A DNA stretch of 64,000 nt from NCBI GenBank assembly GCA_963580285.1, contig OY757010.1:146864675-146928674 (forward strand). The letters run 5' to 3'. The stretch is from Lucinisca nassula. Lineage: Eukaryota; Mollusca; Bivalvia; Lucinida; Lucinidae. The translations under genes and the position numbers were made by a program. Numbering within the stretch: the stretch's first letter is position 1; each line of letters starts with the position of its first letter. This document shows, piece by piece, positions 12,015 through 23,164 of the stretch. The notes under the pieces are model-generated. The model did no database searches. It worked only from the letters and a program-made list of their open reading frames with translations, and was not told where the DNA came from.

Positions 12015-12215
12015 AATAAAAGCCCCATCTCAAGACCACCTTTGGGACTGTTCAAAAGTGGCTTTTATATCACTTTTAAACGGTTTCCAAAGTAGTCTCT
12101 TACTAGACGACACTAGCTGAAGAAAACCCATAACCCAAGCAAAGAAAACACGTTTAAAAGCAGAATAAGTCTAAACATTAGACAGTTTTATTGTGGGGAT
12201 TTCACTGTGTATAAC
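12015..12215 (+). mobile_element. Degenerate 'AAGACCACC' TIR element
   Basis: Contains CAAGACCACCTTTGGGACTG, TTCAAAAGTGG and a right end GGGATTTCACTG, as in the clearer copies at 36739-36947 and 40317-40512. The central palindrome has diverged. Confidence 0.5.
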
Positions 12216-12288
12216 AGTAGTAGTAGTCCAGTTTGAAATTTATGAGTGCTAGTTCGAGACGTTACATATCTGTTTTAGAATCGACTTA

Positions 12289-12992
12289 ACCGAGGCGAAT
12301 AAATTCTACGATAGTTCTAATCAGTTATATGATGCGGCTCTCTTAACTACAGGCTATACTCAGCATACTCTCCGTCCTTACATTGATTCTGAAATTAATC
12401 ATAAACGCCATTTCTTTAAAATATCCTTCATTAATAAGGGTATGGATTTCATAGTATCTTCCGTGAGAGCTCGGTGCTTTCTTCCATTCCTGCTTATTTT
12501 CAAAATACTGAAACACCTATAATTTGCTATAAATATAACAAACCTGTTAGATCTATCATTTTTAATTTTAATAAACTTGTTTCAGATCTTGATATTGATA
12601 CTAATACTCCTGTTTCATGTGATTGTAAAAACTCAGTGTATTGCTATCCTGCTGCTGGTCAAGTAATTACTGACAATTTGAAAATTATTCCTGATTCTAG
12701 GATAAGGAAAATAATTACTAAAGGACCGAAATATCGGTTTCCTTCTAAAATTGATTTCAGTAAATGTAGAGATGAAATCGCTGCTTCCTTTAATGAATTC
12801 GGTAATCGATGGTGCAAGCGAGAGTATGTTGAGCATAAAGCCCTTAAGGACTGGAAACTTAGCATTTTAAAACTAGTGAATAAACGCATTTCTTTCTATT
12901 CTCAAAATACTAACTTATTACCTCCTAAGCCTAAGACGTCTTTACGTCATCTTAAACTAGGTATTCAAGATCTTTACGTCATCTTAAACTAG
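12289..12992 (+). pseudogene. Retroelement ORF, N-terminal part (frameshifted)
   Basis: The frame from 12289 reads TEANKFYDSSNQLYDAALLT, then HFFKISFINKGMDFI, and shifts near 12470 into a frame that continues YKYNKPVRSIIFNFNK, DTNTPVSCDCKNSVYCYP and KIITKGPKYRFP. The CDCKN...CYP cysteines may form a small zinc-binding motif. The frame ends at 12992 because a 32-bp segment is tandemly duplicated (12939-12970 and 12971-13002), which shifts the frame. Not functional as it stands. Confidence 0.75.
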
Positions 12993-13002
12993 GTATTCAA
13001 GA

Positions 13003-14287
13003 ATTTCATAAGAAGTTTGTTTCGGCCCCTGCAGACAAGGCAGTTAACAACGTCGTCGTTGTGTGACGGCTCCACTATGTTAAGACGCTTAAGCAGGAGC
13101 TTGGTGGTACTAAGGCCTATGAACTTCAGCCTTTAGCTGAAGAGAGAGTTATAGTCGATAAACATATTTGTCATTCAGCCACCAAGTTTGCTGTGTGTGT
13201 TACCGAAGGCCAAGAAGGCTTCCTACGCTATACTGGTTACCAAAACTTCATAAAAGACCTTACAAAGCACGGTTTATCGCAAATTCTAGCTCTTGCACTA
13301 CCACTGAACTTTCTAAATTATTAACTTCCTGTCTTACTGCTATTAAAACGCATGTGAATAAATATTGTGATAAAGTCTTTGAAAGATCAGGAAGAAATCT
13401 GTTTTGGTCTATAAAAATTCGAATGAGGTTTTAAATAAATTGAAATCCAGACATTTTCGTGCTTCAAGTCTGTCTACTTACGACTTTTCCACTCTTTACA
13501 CCTCACTGCCTCATAATCTTATAAAAGAAAAGCTTATTGATTTAACTGAATGGGCTTTACACAGAGAAGATTCTCTCTATCTTGCATGTAATGTCAGAAT
13601 GCATTTTTCACTTCTAAAGAGCATAAGAATTATACACTTTGGTCATGTCAGAAAGTGTGTGATGCCGTCACCTTTCTACTTGACAATATTTATATTAGAT
13701 TCGTTACTAAATTATTTAGACAAATTGTGGGCATTCCGATGGGTACGAATTGCGCACCTCTTGTGGCTGATCTATTCTTGTATTGTTATGAGAGAGACTT
13801 CATGTTGTCGCTTTCCATTGACAACCACTCTGAAATTATTGAAGCTTTTAGCTCCACTTCTAGATATTTAGATGATTTATTAAATATTGATAATACCTAT
13901 TTCGATGGTTTGATCAGTCAGATAAACCGTCCCCCAGAACTTCAGTTAAATAAAGCAAATTTTTCTGATACAGAGTCCCCGTTTTTGGATTTACATCTAT
14001 CTATTGTAGATGGGTTTGTTTCGTGCAAAATTTATGATAAACGCGATGACTTTGATTTTGAATTTGTAAATTTTCCTTTTTTGGATGGTGATGTTCCTCG
14101 TGCGCCATCCTATGGCGTTTATATTTCGCAATTAATTCGATTTGCTAGAGTGTGTAGTCATGTAACTGACTTCAACACTCGTAATAAATTATTAACGGCT
14201 AAACTTCTTAATCAGGGTTATCGGTACCATAAACTACGCAAAGCCTTTTCACAATTTTATAGACGCCATTCTGATTTAACTTCATAA
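13003..14287 (+). pseudogene. Reverse transcriptase domain of the retroelement (frameshifted)
   Basis: The product is split over three frames: 13003-13434 carries LYWLPKLHKRPYKARFIANS; 13404-13700 carries STYDFSTLYTSLPHNLIKEK (RT motif A Asp); 13700-14287 carries VGIPMGTNCAPLVADLF (motif B), RYLDDLLN (motif C, both Asp kept), then SPFLDLHLS, CKIYDKRDDFDFEFVNFPF and YGVYISQLIRFARVCS. It ends at the TAA at 14285-14287. The catalytic triad is intact, but at least two frameshifts make it a pseudogene. It could in principle have formed cDNA before decay. Confidence 0.8.
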
Positions 14288-15150
14288 TTCAATATTGGAC
14301 TTAAATCTCTTCTGCAACAAAGTCTATCGGAACCCGAATTTTATGGTGACTTGGTATATAAATTGAGAAAAATATATAACCGCTATGACTTCAGCACCCA
14401 ATTTCGTAAAATCATTCTTCGATATAAAAAGATTGGGTACAACATGGATATTATACGACAGACTGCATGCATGGTAGTTAACCCAATCACGGTTGGCAAT
14501 TTTGCTTCCCTCTTTAATTGCACGCCGGTGGGTCAGGCCTCAGATTCTATGGCGGTTCCAACGTAAAGGCTTGTTGAGAATTAGAGAGATCTAATTCAAG
14601 GTAATGTTGGTTGGTGCCTGATGCTCTGTCTCTGGTCGGGCCCATCGGTGTCTAACTGTTGGTTTTCTTTTGCTCCAGCATTTCAGTGGTTTCTTGCTGT
14701 CGAGTCCTCACCGTTGTCTCACCTCTGTGGTTCTTTGATTATTTGTGTTCACGGAGATGTTGCACTGATGAGTTAGGAGGCCTTCTTGCGGACTGAACAA
14801 ATTGTTTGTCTAAATCGCGACGGAAGTAAAGGCGAGGATTGTGGCCACGTAAAATCGATTTAAGCCCCCCAGTGGAAATCTTTCCACTGACCGTTCCAAG
14901 GCGGTTCTTCTGTGGCGATTTATTTATTTGTTGTTTGTTTTTTACTGTGTGTATCACTTGTGTCTTTTTATTTTGGATGGCCATATGGCCATTTTGTGGG
15001 AAAGTAACTGTCCTTATGGCCATCCTTTGTTTAGGTTTCCATAATGGTCTGGTCGCTTAATGTTTGTGTTTCTTTCCCTTTGGTGTCTTTGATGGGTGGA
15101 GTAAGTTAATTGTATCGATTCCTGATCTTTGTTTTACTTCTACTTTAACT

Positions 15151-15884
15151 ATGTTTATATTTGCAAACTGTTAAGACACTGATCCGACGCCTGGTATATG
15201 GGCAGTATCCCGTTTTAGTGTTACCCTTAAACATGGGTTCAGTTGTTTGTAATTGTTAGCTTTTCCTGAGTAACCTTCTTCTTTCATTCAAGTGTCTCTA
15301 GAGGATTAAAAAGCCAACTAACAAACATTAAATCTTTCAAACTCCTGACCAACTTCAAATACTTATGGAAATCATTGTCCTTGTCAGACTGGCTTCCTAT
15401 TCTCCCCTTTACAATACACCTGTTTTCCATAAGCTCTTTTAACCGTTATCTCTGTAGAGACCTTCAGAAAGGACACTGCCTTTAAGCAAGCATTTAATGA
15501 TACTGACAGGAATAAATTTATTTCGATGGAATTGCAAGTTCGCTTGTTCTTTAAAAAACAATCAGGATATTAATAACAAGCTATTAAGAGGCCGCTAGAA
15601 ATAACTTTTGAACGTCTTATACGCTACAATAACTGTAACTCCGTAACTTTAAAAAAAACTGCCTTAATCATAGTCACGTTTCAGTCCCATATGACACATT
15701 TTCATGGTTTCTAACAAATGAAAATATATTTATTAAAATATACGTTTTTTCTGTGTCAAAAAAAAATAGATTGCGGCTGCTTGATAGAACCACCTAAATG
15801 AGTCGATTCTTACGATTACCTTAAATCTATGTTTGATGTAAGAACAAGGGAAACTAGAGCTGTCAGTGAAACTGACTAGGGCCC
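15151..15884. other. No gene recognised
   Basis: AT-rich intron sequence; nothing resembling the missing TM11 exon. Confidence 0.3.
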
Positions 15885-17125
15885 CGGCAGCGCTATCAGA
15901 GGAGTAGGAAAATTTGTGGACGGACAGACGGATGTCTTAACGGATGTATACTTGTGTGTCTTCATCCCTACAAAGTACCCTTGTGTGTCAAATTTCCAGG
16001 AAATTTCTTGGAATTTCTTGGAAAAAAAGACACACAAGTAACTATTTGAGACACACAAAACACTGACGGAATAAATCGCATTGAGTTTAATGGAAGTGTC
16101 CATACTTTTAAACACACAAGTATACATTCGTTCCTGCGGACAGACAGACAGACGGACGGACAGAGTGATTACTATAGGGCACCCACACTTTCAGTGCGGG
16201 GCCCTAATAATAACAAAGTTATTAATTGGACACAGGAAAGACCCTTTTTTGACCTTTAACCTCTAAGTATGACCTTGACCTTTGAGGTACGGACCTGAGT
16301 CTTGCGCGCAACACTCTATCACATTATGGTTAACATTTCTGCCAAGTAATATTTAAATCCATCCAGGAATAAGAAAGTTATGGCGGATAAAAAAATTTGT
16401 GGACGGACAGACGGACAGACAGACGGACAGAGTGATTACTATAGGGCACCCACACTTTCAGTGCGGGGCCACATTATGGTTAACATTTCTGCCAAGTAAT
16501 ATTTAAATCCATCCAGGAATAATAACAAAGTTATTAATTGGACACAGGAAAGACCCTTTTTTGACCTTTAACCTCTAAGTATGACCTTGACCTTTGAGGT
16601 ACGGACCTGAGTCTTGCGCGCAACACTCCATCACATTATGGTTAACACTTCTGCCATCCAGGAATAATAATAACAAAGTTATTAATTGGACACAGGAAAG
16701 ACCCTTTTTTGACCTTTAACCTCTAAGTATGACCTTGACCTTTAAGGTACGGACCTGAGTCTTGCGCGCAACACTCCATCACATTATGGTTAACATTTCT
16801 GACAAGTAATTAATTTAAATCCATCCTCCAGGAATAAGAAAGTTATGGAGGATAAAAAAATTTGTGGACGGACAGACGGAAAGACAGACCTTTAACTTCT
16901 AAGTATGACCTTGACCTTTGAGGTACGGATCTGAGTCTTGCGCGCAACACTCCATCACATTATGGTTAACATTTCTGACAAGTAATATTTAAATCCACCC
17001 AGGAATAAGAAAGTTATGGAAGATAAAAAAAATTGTGGACGGACAGACGGACAGACAGACAGACAGACAGACGGACGGACAGAGTGATTACTATAGGGCA
17101 CCCACACTTTCAGTGCGGGGCCCTA
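15885..17125. repeat. Complex tandem array with GGACAGACGGAC runs
   Basis: A unit of roughly 170-300 bp is repeated four to five times with deletions: GACCTTTAACCTCTAAGTAT, GACCTTGACCTTTGAGGTAC, GAGTCTTGCGCGCAACACTC, CACATTATGGTTAACATTTC, CATCCAGGAATAAGAAAGTT, then ATTTGTGGACGGACAGACGG and GTGATTACTATAGGGCACCC. The outer ends share GGGGCCC(T) with mirrored contexts. Class unknown. Confidence 0.75.
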
Positions 17126-17379
17126 ATAACATGTGTTCCTGAAATCATATTTCTTTCCATATAAAGTGGGGGTCTACCGAGATGTTCATTACTCGAAATT
17201 TTTATCTTGATGGCTGTATCAAAATATGTCCAGTCATGATTCTTTAAATCCCAAACGTTTTGTTTATACCTTGGGTCAATCATTCACAACTGACGATGTC
17301 GTAACGTATTGTTAAAACTTTGATCAATTACCATAATTTTTATCATATAATTAAAACTTTGATCATTAAATATGATTTT

Positions 17380-17748
17380 TCATTTATCATATAACGTCGC
17401 GCCTAAGGATGTAGTAACGCCATGTGATAAAATCCGTAATTCACTAGTGGATTAGTTAGATATGCCCGTAAGGTTACACGTACGACTTCCTTAACGACGT
17501 CGCGTTTTCGTATGACGGCATGTTGACATTATATTGAAAATCGTGAAAAATGCGCTTTAAATGTCCTATGATAAATAGAATCTTACATTCGTGCAAATGT
17601 ATTATTAAATTTATTAATATACTTGAGGAAAAGGGATAAAATGCTCGGCAAAGCCTTGATTTTTATCCTTTTTCCTCAACTCATTTAATAAATTCAATAA
17701 TACATGAACACGCATGTAAGATCCTCTATATATCTTCGCTATTATTCA
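17380..17748 (+). mobile_element. HP-2 hairpin element copy
   Basis: Begins TATCATATAACGTCGCG and contains CACTAGTGGATTA and ATGTCCTATGATAAATAGAA. It ends with the inverted pair GAGGAAAAGGGATAAAATGC / TTTTTATCCTTTTTCCTCAA followed by AATAATACATGAACACGCAT. About 370 bp. Confidence 0.75.
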
Positions 17749-17924
17749 GTGGATAACGTCACTTCAGAAAATGATATCACCACAAGTGTAATAACAAGTG
17801 GTTACTAGCACGTAACGTCATGACTCCCTCATGTTTCTATCATAAGTCTGATGTAAAATCATTATCTGATAAACGGAATCTTACATGCGTGGAAAATGAC
17901 CGTTTGGCTTTCTAATTGTAATAA

Positions 17925-18420
17925 TTACTGTTCTGTTGTTTTATGTTTGTGCGTCTTTCCTTTTAGTGACTAGGGTAGAGGTGTATGGTATTGTATCGAT
18001 TACTGATCATTGCCTTTACTTCTATTTACCCAACATCACGTTAACAAGTCCGAGTAATGGACACATTGGTAAAATAGAAGTAGAGGCAATGATCAGGAAT
18101 CGATACAATCAACCCACAGCTCCCACCAGAGACACCAAAGGGAAAGAAATACAAACATGAAACAACATATCCTAATGGAAACATCAATAGAGGAAAGCCA
18201 AACGGACAGCTACTTTCCCACAAAATGGCCAATAGGCTATCCAAAATAAAATAATATAAGCGACACAAACACACAAAGACAAACCATAACAAAAAAAAAA
18301 AAAAAACCGCGACAGAAGAACCGCCTTGGAACGGTCAGCGCAAACGAATTCCACTTGGGGGCTTATCGATTTTACGTGGCCACAATCCTCGCCCCCACTT
18401 TATATAGAAATCCACAATTA
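17925..18420. mobile_element. Two Penelope-like 3' ends, tail to tail
   Basis: 17925-18029 is a plus-strand 3' tip ending ATTGCCTTTACTTCTATTTA. After 42 bp of spacer, 18072-18420 is the same terminal region on the minus strand, starting AAAATAGAAGTAGAGGCAAT and extending to TCGATTTTACGTGGCCACAA. The two 3' termini face each other. Confidence 0.8.
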
Positions 18421-18659
18421 GACACATACAGAGGCAGTCCTCATAAGCAACTATAATCTATGTTCATGAATAAGAACACAGTATTACAAAATTATTTTAA
18501 AATTGTCATTTCTGACACCATACCAGGCACCTCTGTCTCATTTGACACGCTCTCCTAATGGATTAAAGCATACAGCTCCGAATTCTATAAGAATGTTAAT
18601 ATATGCATGGTTACACGCATGAATGTGGTAAAATTGAGGAGTAATATTACGCTACTTAC

Positions 18660-18759
18660 CATAGATCCAACCAATCATGATGCATTCTAAGACACAGAAA
18701 AGAGGCACACCGAATGAAGCCACATACCAGTCAACAAGCTGGAAGCTGTAAATACCGCC
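18660..18759 (-). CDS. SLC6 transporter exon 11: TM10
   Basis: The acceptor ATTTTCAG precedes 18759; the donor TATG|GTAAGT ends at 18660. Residues 471-503 read GGIYSFQLVDWYVASFG, then LECIMIGWIY. Asp480 corresponds to the acidic extracellular-gate residue. The exon leaves a single G, as expected for the conserved YG junction. The following exon should encode TM11 (family pattern: an IGxxPxxWW-like stretch), but I could not find it between here and 9313. Confidence 0.92.
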
Positions 18760-20244
18760 CTGAAAATTTAGTAGATATGAACAGCAAAGATGTTTTGACA
18801 TTTACACCAAGCAAAGATTCAGATCAGCCCGCACATGCGTCCCGTTTAATAAGAATATTGCAGTGTGCTTTTCACCGGTCGGGAATTTTTCGTCAAGTGA
18901 ACAACTAAACGATGCTTTTTAAGCAGAGAGATTTTCGTGTATTTTCATCTCATTCTGTTATTAAGAAAACTTAAATATTCGGCCATCTTAACTTTGTATC
19001 TTTTTTTTTAATTCAAGCATACACGATTGAAACAAGCAAATATACTACTTCACGAATCGGGCATAAAATAACACACTTTACATATTAAATGATGGTCATA
19101 GATATAGCGCTAAAACCAGGATTTTTTTTGCGTAATTGCAGTCTGAGAAAATGACCATAAGCCTGGAATTATACCCTTTAACGTTATTGTTCTAAGTAAT
19201 GCACGTGGAAATCAGCAGTATAAGGTCTATTCTGCATATGCTTTGGGACCCATTAATGAACAATCAATTCAACAATATGGGTCTCGGATGAATCAAGACT
19301 CTTCATAATCAGCCATGCAGTTTGTGAGACTGATTACATCCTCCAGTGTGACTCGGACCTAATATGCACGGACTAGTAACTGAGTTGCCAAAATATGTTT
19401 TCGTACCTTGATCATACAGCCATTTTAATTAATTATAGTCAATGAAAATTTATTAAAGTTACTTTAATCAGTAATGAAATGTTAGCTGCCAATTACGACA
19501 ATGTGGGAAGAAAATTTTAATAGTTTATTGATTAACATTGGATTGAAATCGGCTTAAAGCCTCTAAATTTGACGAATTTATGCCAAATGTGCAGAAAATA
19601 CCAAAAACAGGTACCTAGGTTTCTCGTTAAAATTAACAAAACTGTTAAAAGTTTCACTGAAATGATATTACATTTCTACAACCAATACATTCAACTTTTG
19701 CTTTTTAATGAAAACATATACAATTTTCTTGCAATAAGGGATATCTGAGGCGATGAAACTGTATGTTGCAAAAATAAAAATCAGACTCAGCCACGCTTAG
19801 CCACGACAGCATATTCCGATAAATAGCGTTACTTTCAGTGTAGTGACTATTCCGTGTACAGTGGGTCCGTGAGTATGACTACCACTTACCAATAAACTAA
19901 AACCGCGCGAAAATTGGCCCATTGTTTTGTGTGCTGATAACCGGTCTAAAGATTGATCTCTCCGCCAATATCTTTGGGGTTGTCCAGTTAAAGTATATTG
20001 GATGTTTACACAGCTAGCCAATCCCTGTGTTAGGAACGCCAGGCATATATGGGTTACTAAGCAGGATTCGCAAGTACTAGACAGTGTGTTTCAACAGTGT
20101 GCCCAATAACAACACTACAGCTCACATTTATTCGACAGCATAACATAACTGACGCTAAGTGGATTTTCGACGGAGCACTCAGATTGTTAATTGTTTTGCA
20201 CTACCATGAACACTGTTGTGAACCAATGCAAACCCATATGTTAT
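18760..20244. other. Intron sequence, no feature recognised
   Basis: Intron between exons 11 and 10. Short open frames (e.g. 19797-20021 minus) show no domain. Confidence 0.3.
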
Positions 20245-20249
20245 CTGTA

Positions 20250-20815
20250 TAAAAAGTAGAAGTAAAACAAAGATCAGGAATCGATACAACTAACTTACTC
20301 CACCCACCAAAGACACCAAAGGGAAAGAAACACAAACATGAAGCGACCAGACCATAATGGAAACCTAAACAAAGGATGGCCATAAGGACAGTTACTTTCC
20401 CACTAAATGGCCAAATGGCCATCCAAAATAAAAAAAAAAACAAGTGATTCACACAGTAAGTAGTAACAAACAACAAAATAAATAAACTGCCACAGAAGAA
20501 CCACCTTGGATGTTGGAATGGTCAGTGGAAAGAATTCCACCGGGAGAGGGGGGGGGGCTTAAATCGATTTCACACGGCCATAATCCTCACCCTTACCCCT
20601 GTCGCGGTATACACTAATTTTGTTTAGTCCGCATGAAGGCTTCCTTACTCATCAGTGTAACATCTCCGAGAACATACAAATAAAAAAACTACAGAGATGA
20701 AACAAGAATGAGGACTCGACAGCATACAGCAACAGAATTGCTGGAGCAAAAGAAAACCAACAGGTAGACTCCGAGGGGCCGAACCAAAGACGGAGCATCA
20801 GGCGCCAACCAACAT
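20250..20815 (-). mobile_element. Penelope-like 3' fragment
   Basis: Starts at the 3' tip (AAAGTAGAAGTAAAACAAAG), passes through CACAAAGGGAAAGAAACACA-like text, CCACTAAATGGCCAAATGGC and TCGATTTCACACGGCC, and reaches the CATCAGGCGCCAACCAACAT block of the 3' UTR. About 565 bp, 5'-truncated, in the intron just beyond exon 10. Confidence 0.8.
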
Positions 20816-20914
20816 AAAGAATACTAAAATAAAAAAAAATCCTTTTATGTTTTTTTTTTAAGTCAGGTTTGCCGTGATGTTAAGTACACCCGCATGTTAA
20901 AATTGATGAAGTAC

Positions 20915-21043
20915 CTGGCAAATGAAAGGAATGCTTATCAAACACATTACCACACACACAATTGCGGTTACCAGAATACGTCGTCGTTGTAGTTTCGGAA
21001 ACGAGTCTGTTATAGCTGCGATTACTGCTTCTACCGTAGCAAA
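20915..21043 (-). CDS. SLC6 transporter exon 10: TM9
   Basis: The acceptor TGTTTCAG precedes 21043; the donor GCCAG|GTACTT ends at 20915. 129 nt, phase 0, residues 428-470. FATVEAVIAAITDSFPKLQ matches the FATIE/FATVE start seen in glycine transporters, followed by a basic RRR segment and TM9 up to IPFICQ. The exon is uninterrupted and joins exactly to GGIYSFQL in exon 11. Confidence 0.92.
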
Positions 21044-21294
21044 CTGAAACAAATGATTTTGAGAGAAGACATATCAAGGAAAACAAACTTGAATTAAATC
21101 CTTACAATTTAAACTGCCTTAACTACAAAAATACCTACATTTTACAGGCTAAATCAATGTTTGTGAATAAGAGAGGGTAATTTTAGTAGCTTCTGTTCCA
21201 ACTGGATTATTATTGGTCACATACAAGAAAGTTGTAATGATATTATAACTCTGAAAAAACATGAATTCTGTTTTATTAATCACTTGTCTTTTGA

Positions 21295-21520
21295 AACGGG
21301 TCCTTCTGTCGAAGTGTATTTTTGTAATGGCTTGTCTTTGAGAGTGTGTATCGCTTTTATTATTTTGCTTTGGATAGCCAATCTGTCCTATTGGTTTTCC
21401 GCTAGTGACGTTTCCATTAGTGTCTAGTTGTTCCATGTTTGTGTTTCTTTCCCGTGGTGTCTCTGATGGGAGCTGTGGGTAAATTGTATCGATTATTGAT
21501 CATTGCCTTCACTTCTATTT
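21295..21520 (+). mobile_element. Penelope-like 3' fragment
   Basis: GGTCCTTCTGTCGAAGTG, TTGGATAGCCAATCTGTCC, GTGTCTCTGATGGGAGCTGT and the tip GATCATTGCCTTCACTTCTA; an internal ~20-bp deletion removes the GGCCATTTTGTGGGAAAG segment. Confidence 0.8.
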
Positions 21521-21580
21521 CCCTACTTTCCTATCCATCAATGGCTATCCTTGGGTAACCTAGTTCAAATTATTATGGTA

Positions 21581-21915
21581 CAGTCGAACGTCAATGGCTC
21601 GAACACCTTTGGGACCTCGAAAATCTGTTCGAGACAGGGGTAGTTCGAGCCACTGAGGTTACTGTCAGGAGGCATAACGAGATACTTTCAGACATCTTTT
21701 CTTCGGTGTTCTATAATGAAAATGTATGCTGTGTGTACTCACCGAGGCGATTCTAATGAGTACACACAGCATACATTTGCAAGATAAAAGACTAAAATCT
21801 CCTTAATAATCCCCCACTATTTCTTATTTAGAGGATTTCGCTAGGGGCTCAAGAATGGGTTCGACACATCCATGGTAAACGAGCCATCGGTGTTCGAGCC
21901 ATCGAAGTTCTACTG
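21581..21915. mobile_element. TA-flanked TIR element (pogo/Tigger-like MITE) with HP-1 hairpin inside
   Basis: The left end CAGTCGAACGTCAATGGCTC and right end CGAGCCATCGAAGTTCTACTG are imperfect inverted repeats flanked by TA on both sides (21579-21580, 21916-21917). TA target sites and CAGT-type ends fit Tc1/mariner-pogo elements. Bases about 21700-21785 carry a hairpin, GTATGCTGTGTGTACTCACC / GAGTACACACAGCATAC, related to the HP-1 core. Confidence 0.7.
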
Positions 21916-22249
21916 TATTTATTTACTACTGATTTCAAGATTGAAATGTTTCACTGCACAATGCTTAGGTTTTGGTAACTTACGGAACAAAATTGAGGAC
22001 AAACATTGCCATATTCTACATCCAATTGCATTTGGTCAAAAACACCATTAAAGGAGGAATGAGCCATGTCGATCGCTATTCATACTTATAATAACACATT
22101 TGTTGAGTGAATAGTGCGTGTATATGGTTAGAAGTAATTCTGTCGTTTTGGCCGCGGAGTTTTCGCCGTTTTTTTGTCTGTTTAAAATTTGCATTTCTTT
22201 GATAAGCGAATTCGGTTTATATCATTAGAGGTGTGTTTCATTGCCAAAA

Positions 22250-22290
22250 TAGAATTGAAGGCAACGATCAGGAATCGATAACAGAAGTCT
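22250..22290 (-). mobile_element. Penelope-like 3' tip fragment
   Basis: AAAATAGAATTGAAGGCAAC then GATCAGGAATCGATAAC matches the extreme 3' end of the family on the minus strand; only about 40 bp remain. Confidence 0.6.
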
Positions 22291-22488
22291 GAAAACATGG
22301 TGTTTGCACCGTCCCACATTGTTGAGGTATTAATGTATGAGAGACAGTAATTTGATCTACGACAGCACAAATTTTAAACGAACCAGTGACGATAAGAACA
22401 AATGTAGTTGCAAATGATAAGCAAGATTAAGGAAAGTTACGTATATCCATGTAAACCCTCCGTACAAAGTTGAATTTGGAAGTGTATC

Positions 22489-22490
<2 letters not shown>

Positions 22491-22581
<91 letters not shown>
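22491..22581 (+). repeat. (CA)n microsatellite
   Basis: An uninterrupted AC dinucleotide run of about 90 bp, 185 bp downstream of exon 9 on the minus strand. The open frames through it are artefacts of the repeat. Confidence 0.97.
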
Positions 22582-22585
<4 letters not shown>

Positions 22586-22765
22586 GTCCGTGTCTGAAAA
22601 GAATGTGAGTAGCATTTACAGGAAAAGTATTAGGCATTGCACTTTTGGATCAACAACGAGTTCGGAAAGTTACCGTTGCTTTGAACAACTTGGCCCAGTA
22701 TACTAGTTTTAACTACACTGCGAATATGTTATAGACTTGAATTTTGTTTGACTTTAAGTGTGTAC

Positions 22766-22878
22766 CTGGCTATCTAGTCCAACTATCATTAACATGAAGA
22801 AGAACAGAAAATTCCAGAATTGTGGGATAGGCAGTCGCGCTAGGGCTTGGGGGTAAGCTACAAAACCCAGTCCAGGAC
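22766..22878 (-). CDS. SLC6 transporter exon 9: EL4b and TM8
   Basis: The acceptor CTTACAG precedes 22878; the donor GCCAG|GTACAC ends at 22766. It completes Gly390 and encodes residues 391-427 in phase. [16 protein letters not shown] is the EL4/TM8 signature, then [17 protein letters not shown]. Asp425-Ser426 are the Na2-site pair (LDS). A (CA)n microsatellite lies 185 bp downstream in the intron. Confidence 0.94.
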
Positions 22879-23164
22879 CTGTAAGCAAGAAACAAAAGTA
22901 AATTAAAAACGCTCAATTAAGAAAACGCACAGTCCTATCAAAGTTTGCGGGCCTTTTACAAGGTTTGAGTTTTCAACCAAACATATAAAAATTCAATTTT
23001 CCATCATTATGTGCATTTCAAGCGATTTGATTGATTGAAATAAAATGAATCTCAGAACTATTTCACACAGCGACTGGTAGTAATATGACGTGACGTCAAA
23101 GAACGTTTAGAACCCGCAAGTTGCGTTATTGTATACGAAACGTGGTCAACAGCGTCTGATTAAA

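Larger units (their letters stand above)
12289..15150 (+). mobile_element. Penelope-like retroelement, RT-bearing copy 1 with 3' UTR
   Basis: Conceptual translation in broken frames gives an RT polyprotein (12289-14287), followed by an 860-bp 3' region that recurs throughout the window and ends TTTACTTCTACTTTA. The RT has no recognisable GIY-YIG or apurinic endonuclease in the preserved part. I assign it to the Penelope-like group from the overall RT style (LPKLHK, YDFSTLYTSLPH, GIPMGTNCAP, YLDD) and from its tandem/inverted 3' ends. A non-LTR origin cannot be excluded. Confidence 0.65.
9313..18659 (-). other. Intron interval expected to contain the missing TM11 exon
   Basis: Exon 11 ends after TM10 and exon 12 starts just before TM12, so about 35 codons for TM11 should lie here, starting with two bases that complete a Gly codon. 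I looked on the minus strand for an MIG/WW-type motif with flanking AG and GT and saw none. The interval holds a SINE-A copy, a Penelope-like retroelement, a satellite-like array, an HP-2 copy and tail-to-tail retroelement ends. Either the exon is too diverged for me to see, it is lost, or the copy is broken. Confidence 0.5.

Noticed and set aside
9313..18659. Several AG...GT bounded minus-strand stretches tried as the TM11 exon, for example near 10225 and 15370
   Set aside because: The translations lack the expected hydrophobic and Trp-containing pattern, and 10225 matches a dispersed repeat seen at 5390.
22357..22706. Long CV and TH repeat peptides on both strands
   Set aside because: Pure translation of the (CA)n microsatellite.
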